Assembly: GCA_017412085.1 (NCBI GenBank)
Contig: JAFPYS010000002.1
Span: forward strand, 1-64,000
Direction: 5' to 3'
DNA from: Alphaproteobacteria bacterium
GTDB lineage: Bacteria > Pseudomonadota > Alphaproteobacteria > CAAHEQ01 > UBA3637
Length of the DNA: 64,000 nt
The notes beneath the pieces are model-generated. The model ran no database searches and was not told the DNA's origin. It was given only the letters and a program-made list of their open reading frames with translations. This document shows positions 17,243 to 25,631 of this stretch, piece by piece; the first letter of the stretch is position 1; every line of letters starts with the position of its first letter. The position numbers were made by a program, and so were the translations under genes.

Positions 17243-18544
17243 TTATTTTTTTACTACCTCGGCTGTTAAAGATGTGGCACTGGCACCAGTAACCTTCACG
17301 CGAACAATTTCGCCCAACATTTTTGTCGGCGCCTTTACAATTGTTCCTTGCATGTAAGGACTGTACCCTAATAATTGTCCCCTCACCTTCCCCCGTTCGG
17401 TCAATAATACATCAAAAACTTTACCAATAGTCTTTTGATTAAATTCTTTTTGTTGCTTCAACAACAAGGCCTGTAATTTCATTAATCTCTTTGTCTTTAT
17501 TTCTTCTGGAATTTGATTTTTCATCAAACTCGCTGGCGTTCCCGGACGTGCACTAAATTTAAAGGAATAAGAGCTTGCATAGCCAACACGTTTCACCAAC
17601 TTTAATGTTTCTTCAAAATCTTTTTCTGTCTCGCCTGGAAAACCTACAATAAAGTCTGATGAAATGGCAATATCTGGCCGCGCTTTACGGAAAGCGGCCA
17701 CAATTTTTTCATACTGTTTTACCGTATATTGGCGGTTCATATCCTTCAAAACTTTGTCGCTGCCCGATTGGATCGGCAAATGAATGTACGGCATTAACTT
17801 TGCTGTGTCTTTGTGGGCATTAATTAAGTTTTGAGTCATTTCACTTGGATAAGATGTTGTATAACGGATCCGTTTTAATCCCAGAATTTTGGCAATTTCA
17901 CGAATCAAATCACCCAAATCTTTGCCCCTATCACCATGCCAACCATTCACATTTTGCCCCAGCAACATAATTTCTTTTGCACCCGCTTTCACCAGCGCTT
18001 TTGCTTCGGCAATAATATCTTTGGACGAGCGAGAATACTCACATCCACGCGTATATGGGACAACACAGTAAGAACAAAAATGATCGCACCCTTCTTGCAC
18101 CGCCAAAAATGCGGCTGCAGTACTTTGTTTTGGAAGCGGCAGGAAATCGAATTTAGATTCCACGGGGAAATCCGCCTTAATGATCCGTCCTTGTTTGCGA
18201 TTGTATTTTTCTATTAACTCTGGCAATTGGTGGTAATTTTGAGGGCCAATGGCGATGTCTATCAATTTTGATCTGCGCAAAATTTCAACCCCATCTGCCT
18301 GCACAACACAACCCGCCACAACAATCAAAGCCCCCTTTTTCTTCTCTTGGGCTAAACGACCTAACTCGGAAAATAATTTTTCCGACGCTTTTTCGCGAAT
18401 GTGACATGTATTAACCAAAATGACGTCCGCTTGCCCCGGCTTCGTTGTTTCTTTAAAACCATGCACAATCAACGCATCGCGCATGCGCACAGAATCATAC
18501 ACGTTCATCTGACATCCGAAAGTTTTAATAAAAAGCTTTGGCAC
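17243..18544 (-). CDS. miaB: tRNA-2-methylthio-N6-dimethylallyladenosine synthase
   Basis: 433 residues from a GTG start (AGGA eight bases upstream). Radical-SAM methylthiotransferase acting on i6A37 of tRNAs. The N-terminal UPF0004 domain has the cluster cysteines in TFGCQMN, VNTCHIRE and VAGCV; the radical-SAM motif is CDHFCSYC, followed by VPYTRGCEYSR; the TRAM domain (about 370-433) is C-terminal. The start overlaps the Sel1 gene by 20 bases. Heads the miaB-phoH-ybeY-tlyC order. Confidence 0.96.
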   Translation of the reverse strand: MPKLFIKTFGCQMNVYDSVRMRDALIVHGFKETTKPGQADVILVNTCHIREKASEKLFSELGRLAQEKKKGALIVVAGCVVQADGVEILRRSKLIDIAIGPQNYHQLPELIEKYNRKQGRIIKADFPVESKFDFLPLPKQSTAAAFLAVQEGCDHFCSYCVVPYTRGCEYSRSSKDIIAEAKALVKAGAKEIMLLGQNVNGWHGDRGKDLGDLIREIAKILGLKRIRYTTSYPSEMTQNLINAHKDTAKLMPYIHLPIQSGSDKVLKDMNRQYTVKQYEKIVAAFRKARPDIAISSDFIVGFPGETEKDFEETLKLVKRVGYASSYSFKFSARPGTPASLMKNQIPEEIKTKRLMKLQALLLKQQKEFNQKTIGKVFDVLLTERGKVRGQLLGYSPYMQGTIVKAPTKMLGEIVRVKVTGASATSLTAEVVKK

Positions 18545-19277
18545 TTTCTTGATCCTGTTGTTGTTTCATTTCAACTTTTTTCTGGAAGTCTTTTAACAAC
18601 TGACTCCGTTTGAAAGAATCTGCTTGTCCATTTGCTGGGTACAGAGTGTTTGAAAATTCTTGATATTCTTCTTTTGATAAAACTTGTCTGGCCATCTCTA
18701 AAATTTTACGTTTTTTCCATGCCCTTGCCTGGCCCAACAACTGTTGTTTCTTTTCTTTGTCTATTTTATAGTTTCTGTACAAATTTGCCGCATAAGTTGG
18801 AGCCTTTTTCACGGTCGTTGGATAATACCACTTGTTTGCCACATTATCGTTTGCCAACATCAACAGGACATAAGGATGCACCAACTCCCCTTTAAAATCA
18901 TCCGTTTCATTGCCCGACGAAACAGGCACAATCGTGTTCAAATAGGAATGCAATTCAGCACGACCATTTCTATCCTTGTCCAATTCCATATACAGTTGTG
19001 CCAACCTGGCTTGAGATTCCGCGTTGCCATTATCTGCCGATAATTGGTAATAATATAACGCTTTTTTTAAATCACGAGGAATCACCGTTGTTCCTTGATC
19101 ATAAAGTTTTGCCAATCGCGCCTGAGAGACATCATCATTCATTCCTTCGGCACAATTTTTATACAGAGTAATTGCGGATTCATCCCGCAAGCTTCCAAGT
19201 AATGCTTGGGAAAAAGGACAAAATCCATAAACCGGGAAACTTACAATCAACGCAATCAGAATAACTCCTAAACGCAT
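18525..19277 (-). CDS. Secreted Sel1-like repeat protein
   Basis: 250 residues. Signal peptide (LGVILIALIVSFPVYG), then Sel1/TPR-like repeats: ITLYKNCAEGMNDDVSQARL, AKLYDQGTTVIPRDLKKALY and YYQLSADNGNAESQARLAQLY. A Lys/Gln-rich helical tail follows. Sel1 proteins scaffold protein complexes, often in the envelope; no specific partner can be named. It overlaps miaB by 20 bases and follows the zinc-ribbon gene by 13 bases, so it is in the same run. Confidence 0.8.
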   Translation of the reverse strand: MRLGVILIALIVSFPVYGFCPFSQALLGSLRDESAITLYKNCAEGMNDDVSQARLAKLYDQGTTVIPRDLKKALYYYQLSADNGNAESQARLAQLYMELDKDRNGRAELHSYLNTIVPVSSGNETDDFKGELVHPYVLLMLANDNVANKWYYPTTVKKAPTYAANLYRNYKIDKEKKQQLLGQARAWKKRKILEMARQVLSKEEYQEFSNTLYPANGQADSFKRSQLLKDFQKKVEMKQQQDQESAKAFY

Positions 19278-19290
19278 ATCCCCCTCCTAT

Positions 19291-20094
19291 TTAAAAAGTA
19301 ACATCAACCCACTGAACTCCATCTGGTGCTGGTTGATAAGATCCAAAGAACAGCCGTTCCTCGCCTGCTGGCAAAACTAAATCCGTTAAAAAAATATCTT
19401 TTTCAAACAATACCGCCCCCTCTTGATCATATGCAATTGCTCGCACTTTTTCTGGCAACTTAATCGTTACGGAGCTCATATTCTTCAACACGCCCTCTAT
19501 CCTTATCGTTGGAATGGGATCCAATCTTTTTTCAAATCGGACAGATGAAATTTGCGGCAAAACCACTATTTCTGGATTTTCAACCACATATTCCTCACGA
19601 GGAACGGGGTGTTCTTTTAGTTCGGGGACAACTGTGTTTTCGCGCTGAATCTCCGGCTTTAATGCTTCTTTTACAAAATTGGAACGCCCCGTATTAGGAA
19701 TGGAAACAACCTTATCCAACAACACATCTCTGTATAAAAAACCAAAAACCAATAAAACCACGAGGATACAAAAACTAAGAACTGCCCCGAACATACCAAT
19801 TGGATGCTTAGGTTCTTTTTCTGTTGATTCAACGGGGACAAACGCTTGGGGCACCTCGTCTTGGAACACAGGCCCATCTGAAAACACCTTATCCTCTGCT
19901 GGATTTGGCTCGTTCTCCACCGCTTTTTCCTGCGGCTCTTCAGATACTACCGGCTGATCAACGGCCGGCTCTGTTTCTGTACTGAAAGTAAACACATGCA
20001 TGCAATTAGAACATTTCAATTTCTTTCCTTCGGACAAGCGTACTTCATCCGGGATTTGATACTTTACAGAACATTTTGGACATGTAATCAACAT
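19291..20094 (-). CDS. MJ0042-type zinc-ribbon membrane protein
   Basis: 267 residues. The N-terminus is the MJ0042/zinc_ribbon_5 motif: ITCPKCSVKYQIPD then LKCSNCMHVFTF, two CxxC pairs for zinc. A Glu/Pro/Val-rich linker precedes one membrane span (about 103-122); the C-terminal part (about 180-267) matches the DUF3426-like beta domain with PTIRIEGVLKNMSSVTIKLP. Cytoplasmic sensor-like head with periplasmic domain. In alphaproteobacteria such genes are commonly divergent from ftsEX, as here. Function is not established. Confidence 0.85.
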   Translation of the reverse strand: MLITCPKCSVKYQIPDEVRLSEGKKLKCSNCMHVFTFSTETEPAVDQPVVSEEPQEKAVENEPNPAEDKVFSDGPVFQDEVPQAFVPVESTEKEPKHPIGMFGAVLSFCILVVLLVFGFLYRDVLLDKVVSIPNTGRSNFVKEALKPEIQRENTVVPELKEHPVPREEYVVENPEIVVLPQISSVRFEKRLDPIPTIRIEGVLKNMSSVTIKLPEKVRAIAYDQEGAVLFEKDIFLTDLVLPAGEERLFFGSYQPAPDGVQWVDVTF

Positions 20095-20185
20095 TTTGCT
20101 TTCCCTTTTCTAAAAAATAGTGTAAATATAATATAACTCATTAAAAAAAAAGATACAACTTTTTTTATTATTTGAAGGAGGAAAA

Positions 20186-20929
20186 ATGCCGAATAACGAG
20201 AATTTATCACCATTTATCGCCGAATTTAATGGTGTGTCTTTGCGGTATAATAAGGGACCAGAAATCTTAAAAGACATCAATTTTTCTCTTTCTCCCGGTT
20301 CCTTTCACTTTATGACCGGAGAAAGTGGTGCCGGCAAAACCTCTCTTTTAAGTTTACTATACCTACATTTAGAACCTACAAAGGGACGCGTTCGTTTGTT
20401 AGGCCAAGCGATGGATACCATGTCGCGTTCAACAAGGGCTCAAATTAGACGGCAAATTGGCGTTGTTTTCCAAGATTACCACCTTTTAAATCATCTAAAC
20501 GCCTTTGATAATGTGGCCCTTCCATTAAGATTGGCGGGCGAGAAAGAGTCCGAAATCAAAAAACACGTCACGGAATTGTTGGCCTGGGTCGGTCTTGAAA
20601 AACAAATGAAATCATATCCGGAAGAATTATCTGGCGGCGAACAGCAACGCATTGCCATCGCACGTGCCGTTATTCACAAACCTACTTTGCTCTTGGCGGA
20701 CGAACCAACGGGCAACGTGGATGATGCTATGGCTAAACGATTGATGTATTTATTTTTAGAACTCAACAAGCTGGGGACAACGGTTGTTGTTGCCACCCAT
20801 AACGTTGGGTTGGTTAAAAATTTCCACTTTCCACAACTACATCTGGCCGACGGACATCTAAAAATTATTCCTGCATCCGATACATATACGGATATGGCTA
20901 ACAAACTCTTTAAACGGGAGGAAAAGTAA
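20186..20929 (+). CDS. ftsE: Cell-division ABC ATPase FtsE
   Basis: 247 residues. Walker A GESGAGKTSL, Q-loop VFQDYHLL, signature LSGGEQQR, Walker B LLLADEPTGN, H-loop VATHN. With FtsX it forms a membrane complex that activates septal murein hydrolases. GGAGG precedes the ATG and a TATAAT (20127-20132) suggests the promoter region. It heads a run ftsE-ftsX-ydcF-plsC-anmK with one- to four-base overlaps or 2-base gaps. Confidence 0.95.
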   Translation: MPNNENLSPFIAEFNGVSLRYNKGPEILKDINFSLSPGSFHFMTGESGAGKTSLLSLLYLHLEPTKGRVRLLGQAMDTMSRSTRAQIRRQIGVVFQDYHLLNHLNAFDNVALPLRLAGEKESEIKKHVTELLAWVGLEKQMKSYPEELSGGEQQRIAIARAVIHKPTLLLADEPTGNVDDAMAKRLMYLFLELNKLGTTVVVATHNVGLVKNFHFPQLHLADGHLKIIPASDTYTDMANKLFKREEK

Positions 20930-21819
20930 TGTCAAAAAAATCTGATTTCTTATTTAACAAACAATCTTCTCGCTTTTTCTTGCCGTGGATTTGTGCCTTA
21001 ATGGTGTTCATTGCAACGCTAGTCTTGGCGGGCGGAATTGCAACACACAACTCTTTAAACCTGTGGCAAAAAAGTGTTGCAGAATCTTTAACGCTTCAGA
21101 TTCCAACATATGACAACGGTGGAAACCCTCGCGGGGAATTAGTATATCGAGACATAGAAAACGCTCTTATGTTATTGCGCACAACACCCGGTGTGTTGGG
21201 GGCCATTGTCCTAAATGATGATCAAATGCAAGAGTTAATGACTCCCTGGCTTGGATCTGATGCTGCCGTTTCAGAGCTTCCTTTGCCAAAATTAATTGAT
21301 GTATCAGTAGATACCAATCATCCTCCTTTGCTAGAACAATTAAAAGCTGATTTAGCAAATTCTGTACCAGATGCCGTGTTGGACAGCCACCGCATATGGT
21401 TAGGAGACTTAGTTCGATTTGCAAATGCCTTATTAACGTTAATCGGTCTTATCTTGATTTTGTTGTTTGTCACAGTGGCAATCACGGTCGTGTATACAAC
21501 GAATGCCAGCCTTTCGATTCAGGAATATGTCCTCTCTCTTGTACACATGTTGGGAGCCCAAGATCTATACATCACAAACCGCTATGCTTGGCATAATTTC
21601 AAGGTTGCTTTGGGCGGTAGTTTTGTCGGTTTTGTGTTGGCTTTGCCCGTTATGTTTGGCATTTCCATGTTTTTAAAATCCGTTTCCGGGCAAATTCTAC
21701 AAAGCTCTTTGCATCCCATTCAGTGGACGTATTTATTGTTAATCCCCGTTGGAGTTGCCTTGTTAGCATTTATAACAACTTTTAAAACCGTGTGGAAATT
21801 TTTAAGAAGATTCTTATGA
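20929..21819 (+). CDS. ftsX: Cell-division membrane protein FtsX
   Basis: 296 residues. N-terminal membrane span (about 18-38), periplasmic domain (about 40-160), then three spans (about 166-190, 222-246, 262-283), the normal FtsX topology. Partner of FtsE, transmitting ATPase state to periplasmic hydrolase regulators. Its ATG overlaps the ftsE stop (TAATG) and its own stop overlaps the next ATG (ATGA). Confidence 0.9.
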   Translation: MSKKSDFLFNKQSSRFFLPWICALMVFIATLVLAGGIATHNSLNLWQKSVAESLTLQIPTYDNGGNPRGELVYRDIENALMLLRTTPGVLGAIVLNDDQMQELMTPWLGSDAAVSELPLPKLIDVSVDTNHPPLLEQLKADLANSVPDAVLDSHRIWLGDLVRFANALLTLIGLILILLFVTVAITVVYTTNASLSIQEYVLSLVHMLGAQDLYITNRYAWHNFKVALGGSFVGFVLALPVMFGISMFLKSVSGQILQSSLHPIQWTYLLLIPVGVALLAFITTFKTVWKFLRRFL

Positions 21820-22403
21820 TAAAACAGTTACTCACATTTATTTTTTATCCTTTGGCCATAGCGTTTCCTATATGGTTAATTGGATTCGGTGTTTTTGTTT
21901 TATACGTTTTTAGTTTTCATTTTTCTCAAAACACAAATGCAGATGCCATTGTTGCCTGGACAGGCGGTGGTTACCGCATCCAAACAGCCATTGCCCTTTT
22001 GGAAGAAGGGGCATCGGACAAACTGCTTATTTCCGGCGTCAATAGGAACGTGAAACCGGAATCGTTTTTGGGCGATATCCGTCCTGAAATTCGTGAAAAA
22101 ATTGATCTAGGCTACCAAGCCACAACAACCGAAGGCAACGCCTTAGAAACAGCTGATTGGGTCTATAAAAACAAGGTAAAATCCATTATTTTAGTTACCA
22201 GTTTTTACCATATACCTCGCAGCTTGTTAGAATTCAAATATGCACTCCCCAATATTACCGTGTATCCTAATCCGATCTGGCCGAAAGATTTTACAGAATC
22301 TACCGCTTGGATACATACAAGATCTGCCTTTCATTTGTTTGTGGAATATCATAAATTTTTATGTGTTAAATTATATTATTTTTTGAAAGGATTTTCTCAA
22401 TGA
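21816..22403 (+). CDS. YdcF-like DUF218 membrane protein
   Basis: 195 residues from ATG at 21816 overlapping the ftsX stop. One N-terminal membrane span (about 8-32) and a DUF218 domain: DAIVAWTGGGYRIQTAIALL, KLLISGVN, TTTEGNALETADWV and ILVTSFYHIPRSLLEF. DUF218 proteins (SanA, ElyC, YdcF) are linked to envelope integrity and lipid-carrier metabolism; catalytic role unclear. Its placement after ftsEX and before plsC is a known alphaproteobacterial arrangement. Confidence 0.85.
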   Translation: MIKQLLTFIFYPLAIAFPIWLIGFGVFVLYVFSFHFSQNTNADAIVAWTGGGYRIQTAIALLEEGASDKLLISGVNRNVKPESFLGDIRPEIREKIDLGYQATTTEGNALETADWVYKNKVKSIILVTSFYHIPRSLLEFKYALPNITVYPNPIWPKDFTESTAWIHTRSAFHLFVEYHKFLCVKLYYFLKGFSQ

Positions 22404-23131
22404 TTTGGCTACGTTCCATTTTGTTTACAATCGTATATTACATCTATTCTCTTATCGTTTTCATACTCATGATTCCAACTTTTATTATGCCAAGAAAATG
22501 GGCTATGATTATGCCTATTGTCTGGACTGGTGGCGCTATAATATTATTAAAATGGATTTGCAACATTCACGTTAAAATTGAAGGTCGAGAAAATCTTCCC
22601 TCAAAAAGCGGCTATATCGTTGCTAGTAAACATCAATCCGCTTTAGAAACAAGCGTTTTCCATAACCTTGTTCCTGATACATTTTATGTTTTTAAGAAGG
22701 AATTGCTTTGGGTACCATTTGCAGGTTTATATGCTTTAAAAACGGGCTGTCTTCCAATTGATCGCAAGGGCGGTGGTATGGCTTTAAGAAAAATGTTCCT
22801 TGGAGCAATCAAACGTTTTCAGCAAGGACAAAATATGGTCATCTTCCCTGAAGGCACACGGACGAAACCTGGGCAAGAAACAACCAAACCTTATAGTCCA
22901 GGGATTGCCTTAATTTATGAAAATTGCAAAGTGCCCGTTGTTCCTGTTGCCCTAAATACGGGATATTGTTGGCCCAAAAACAGCTTTAAACGCATTCCTG
23001 GAACCGTTACTGTTCGCGTACTACCCCCCATCCAACCGGGACTGCCCAAACGAGAGTTTTTAAGAATTTTACAAGAAACAATCGAATCTGAGCAAAAAAA
23101 ATTGCCTCTTCCATATGACTATAAGGAATAA
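22400..23131 (+). CDS. plsC: 1-acyl-sn-glycerol-3-phosphate acyltransferase
   Basis: 243 residues. Adds the second acyl chain to lysophosphatidic acid at the membrane. Two N-terminal hydrophobic segments (about 4-28 and 34-53) precede the catalytic motif SKHQSALET (an HX4E variant of HX4D, seen in alphaproteobacterial PlsC) and motif III FPEGTRTKPG, then PVVPVALNTG. The ATG overlaps the previous stop by four bases. Confidence 0.93.
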   Translation: MIWLRSILFTIVYYIYSLIVFILMIPTFIMPRKWAMIMPIVWTGGAIILLKWICNIHVKIEGRENLPSKSGYIVASKHQSALETSVFHNLVPDTFYVFKKELLWVPFAGLYALKTGCLPIDRKGGGMALRKMFLGAIKRFQQGQNMVIFPEGTRTKPGQETTKPYSPGIALIYENCKVPVVPVALNTGYCWPKNSFKRIPGTVTVRVLPPIQPGLPKREFLRILQETIESEQKKLPLPYDYKE

Positions 23132-23133
23132 TT

Positions 23134-24225
23134 ATGCAACTTAAGAACCATGTTGTTTTGGGAATTTATTCTGATCCTTCTGCGCTGGCTATAGAGTTAG
23201 CAGTTATTGAAACAGACGGTCTTGATATATCCAAGGTATATCAAACACGTATTTGCCCATATCCTCATGAATTACGGGATCAATTGTTAATATACACCGC
23301 GCAAAAACAGGAAAATCCAGAGCTTTTTAATACCCTTAATCATGATGTTAGCCAGTTTTTTATTCAATCGGCAAAAGAGTTATTGGACGAATTAACACCA
23401 CAACAAATTCATATAGACCTTATTGCCTTATCTGGTCACACAGCCCAACATAACCCTGAGCAACAAATCCATTTCAATTTCGGCGACGCGCAAATGATTG
23501 CCAACGCGCTACAAAAACCAGTGGCTCATCATTTTGTGAAGGAAGATATGAATGCCGGCGGGGTTGGCTCTCCCTTGCTTACAACATTTTGGGCAACACT
23601 GTGTCAAAAGATGCAAAAACCAGTTGCCATCGCTGGCTTGGGCGGCACTTCTCACTTAGTTTATATTGGCCCTGTTGGAGAATTAATGGGATTTGACGTG
23701 GGTATTGGCCTGTCTTTATTGGACAGATGGATTTTAAAACATACAGGACAAGAATTGGATTTTAATGGTGCTTTAGGGGCAAAGGGCAAACCTGATGATC
23801 GGGTCTTAAAAGCACTTATGTCAACCCCATATCTTCTCAAAAAGCCCCCAAAGTCCGTTCAAAAAAAGGACTTTGAAAACACACTGGAACAGGTTGAAGC
23901 TCTTTCTCCAGAAGATGGCGCAGCAACCTTAACTTGCTTCGTTGCGCAATCCATTATTCAAGCTCAACAATTTTTGCCAATTCCACCGGCACAATGGATT
24001 TTTATCGGCGGGGGAACATATAATCCCACACTCATGCTTCAATTGGCCCAAAACTTACCCAACATAACAACGGCCAAAGAAATTTTGCCCTACACAGAAT
24101 GTTTGAATGCAATGGGGTTTGCCTTCATCGCCGCACGCCACTTGATGGGATTACCCATCTCATTTCCCGAAACAACAGGCGTCACACAACCCTTATCTGG
24201 CGCGGAAATTACTAACCCCGAATAA
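23134..24225 (+). CDS. anmK: Divergent anhydro-N-acetylmuramic acid kinase
   Basis: 363 residues, normal length. AnmK phosphorylates and opens 1,6-anhydro-MurNAc to MurNAc-6-P in murein recycling. Similarity is clear in the middle and C-terminus: GGVGSPLLTTFWATL, GLGGTSHLVYIGP, GFDVGIGLSLLD (retaining the Asp of the usual DTGPGN region), IGGGTYNPTLM, ECLNAMGFAFIAAR. However, the strongly conserved N-terminal SGTSLDG loop is replaced by YSDPSALAIE, and GPGN by GIGL, so nucleotide or sugar binding may be altered. Two bases after plsC, last of the ftsE run. Confidence 0.8.
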   Translation: MQLKNHVVLGIYSDPSALAIELAVIETDGLDISKVYQTRICPYPHELRDQLLIYTAQKQENPELFNTLNHDVSQFFIQSAKELLDELTPQQIHIDLIALSGHTAQHNPEQQIHFNFGDAQMIANALQKPVAHHFVKEDMNAGGVGSPLLTTFWATLCQKMQKPVAIAGLGGTSHLVYIGPVGELMGFDVGIGLSLLDRWILKHTGQELDFNGALGAKGKPDDRVLKALMSTPYLLKKPPKSVQKKDFENTLEQVEALSPEDGAATLTCFVAQSIIQAQQFLPIPPAQWIFIGGGTYNPTLMLQLAQNLPNITTAKEILPYTECLNAMGFAFIAARHLMGLPISFPETTGVTQPLSGAEITNPE

Positions 24226-24229
24226 ATCC

Positions 24230-24258
24230 TTGCAATTCACTTAAAAAAAATTTATATT
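24230..24258 (+). promoter_or_regulatory. Promoter of the Bax-inhibitor-1 gene
   Basis: TTGCAA (24230-24235), 17 bases, TATATT (24253-24258), just after the anmK stop and about 22 bases before the next ATG, whose AAAGGAG falls in between. Confidence 0.55.
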
Positions 24259-24280
24259 TTAGCAAGAAAAGGAGAGAAAA

Positions 24281-24991
24281 ATGAGCGATCAAATTTTGAA
24301 GGCTACCAGAAGCAGCTTAGGAATCCAAACTTATTTTGGCCGTATCTATAATTACATGGGCGGTGGTTTGTTGATGTCCGCGCTTATGGCTTGGTTATCT
24401 GTCCGCGAACCTTTGTTCAATCTTTTCTACAAAGTCAATGATGGACAACTTTCCATGTCCGTTTTGGGTTGGATCGCAATTTTTGCCCCCCTTTTGGTAA
24501 TTTTTTTCATCGGGAATGCGACGTCAAAACTTAACATTCAACAAGCAAAATTATGGTTCTGGTTGTTTTCGGCCCTTATGGGCATAAGCTTGGGCAGCTT
24601 GTTGTTCATCTATTCCGGAGCCGCCATGTTCCAAGCCTTTTTAGTAACGGCAGGCATGTTTTTTGCCCTCTCCCTTTTTGGGGTAAAAACATCCAGGGAT
24701 CTGTCTGGTTTAGGACGCTTTTTAATAATGGGCTTAATTGGTGTTATCTTGGCCAGCCTTGTTAATATTTTTGTTGGATCCGGACAATTCAATTTCATAT
24801 TAAACATATTATCTGTCGTTATTTTTGTGGGATTAACAGCCTATGATACGAACAAGCTAAAAGCGGCTTACAACCCCGCAGATTCAGATGAAATTGTGCA
24901 AGCTAAATCCATCCAGGGCGCGCTTGCCCTTTATCTTGACTTTATTAATTTGTTCCGCTTAATGCTCTATTTTTTAAATAATCGGAGGTAA
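24281..24991 (+). CDS. Bax inhibitor-1/YccA family membrane protein
   Basis: 236 residues with seven predicted membrane spans. Family features: N-terminal RSSLGIQTYFGRIYNYMGGGLL, LFGVKTSRDLSGLGRFLIMGL, and FVGLTAYDTNKLKAAY, then YLDFINLFRLMLYFLNNRR at the C-terminus. Bacterial members act as pH-gated Ca leak channels or interact with FtsH (YccA). Own promoter, AAGGAG site; the thioredoxin-fold gene follows after 1 base. Confidence 0.93.
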   Translation: MSDQILKATRSSLGIQTYFGRIYNYMGGGLLMSALMAWLSVREPLFNLFYKVNDGQLSMSVLGWIAIFAPLLVIFFIGNATSKLNIQQAKLWFWLFSALMGISLGSLLFIYSGAAMFQAFLVTAGMFFALSLFGVKTSRDLSGLGRFLIMGLIGVILASLVNIFVGSGQFNFILNILSVVIFVGLTAYDTNKLKAAYNPADSDEIVQAKSIQGALALYLDFINLFRLMLYFLNNRR

Positions 24992-24992
24992 C

Positions 24993-25631
24993 ATGCGTTT
25001 TTTAATTTATCTTTTAACTTTTTGTATCGGTATGCAACTGCAGGCCAGAGAATTTAAGGATTTGCGCTCCTTTGGGGATATATCCGTTTCAACGTTATAT
25101 TTGTTTACATCTCCCAGCTGCCCGCACTGTCGCGTCTTTCACAAATCTATTTTCCCCGAATTAATAAGAAAATATGTCAAAACAAAAAAGGCCCAAATTG
25201 TTATTGTAGACATGCCTTATGATCCCATCACCATGAATGCGGTCATGATTATGCGTTGTTTACCCGAGGAAAAAGCAACAAAAATGATGGGATGGTTGTA
25301 TGAAAATCAAAGCAAATGGCTTTCAAACAAAGATCCAGACTTCGTGTTAAAACAATACGCACAAGTTTTGGGAATGTATGCAACCGATTTTCAGGCTTGC
25401 CTTCAAGATAACAACTTGAAAGAAGCGATTGAACAACAACGTGACAATATGAGCTCATTATATAACGTCCATGGTTGGCCAACAGTTGCTTTACGTCAGG
25501 GTCATACCGTTCAATTATATGCGGGAACAGATAAACGTATGATCTTATCAAACTTGGATAAAGAAATTAAACAATTCCAAGACGACCTTAAGAAACGGAC
25601 TTCCCAGAGCAAGAAACAACACGATGACTAA
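24993..25631 (+). CDS. Secreted thioredoxin-fold (DsbA-like) protein
   Basis: 212 residues. Signal peptide (FLIYLLTFCIGMQLQA), then LYLFTSPSCPHCRVFH with the redox CPHC at residues 43-46 and a cis-Pro loop GWPTVAL late in the chain. A helical insertion lies between, as in DsbA. Likely a periplasmic disulfide oxidase or isomerase; the CPHC motif is the one of DsbA. The tail is Lys/Gln-rich and its last 44 bases overlap the convergent yejF gene. The ATG follows GGAGG by about four bases. Confidence 0.85.
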   Translation: MRFLIYLLTFCIGMQLQAREFKDLRSFGDISVSTLYLFTSPSCPHCRVFHKSIFPELIRKYVKTKKAQIVIVDMPYDPITMNAVMIMRCLPEEKATKMMGWLYENQSKWLSNKDPDFVLKQYAQVLGMYATDFQACLQDNNLKEAIEQQRDNMSSLYNVHGWPTVALRQGHTVQLYAGTDKRMILSNLDKEIKQFQDDLKKRTSQSKKQHDD

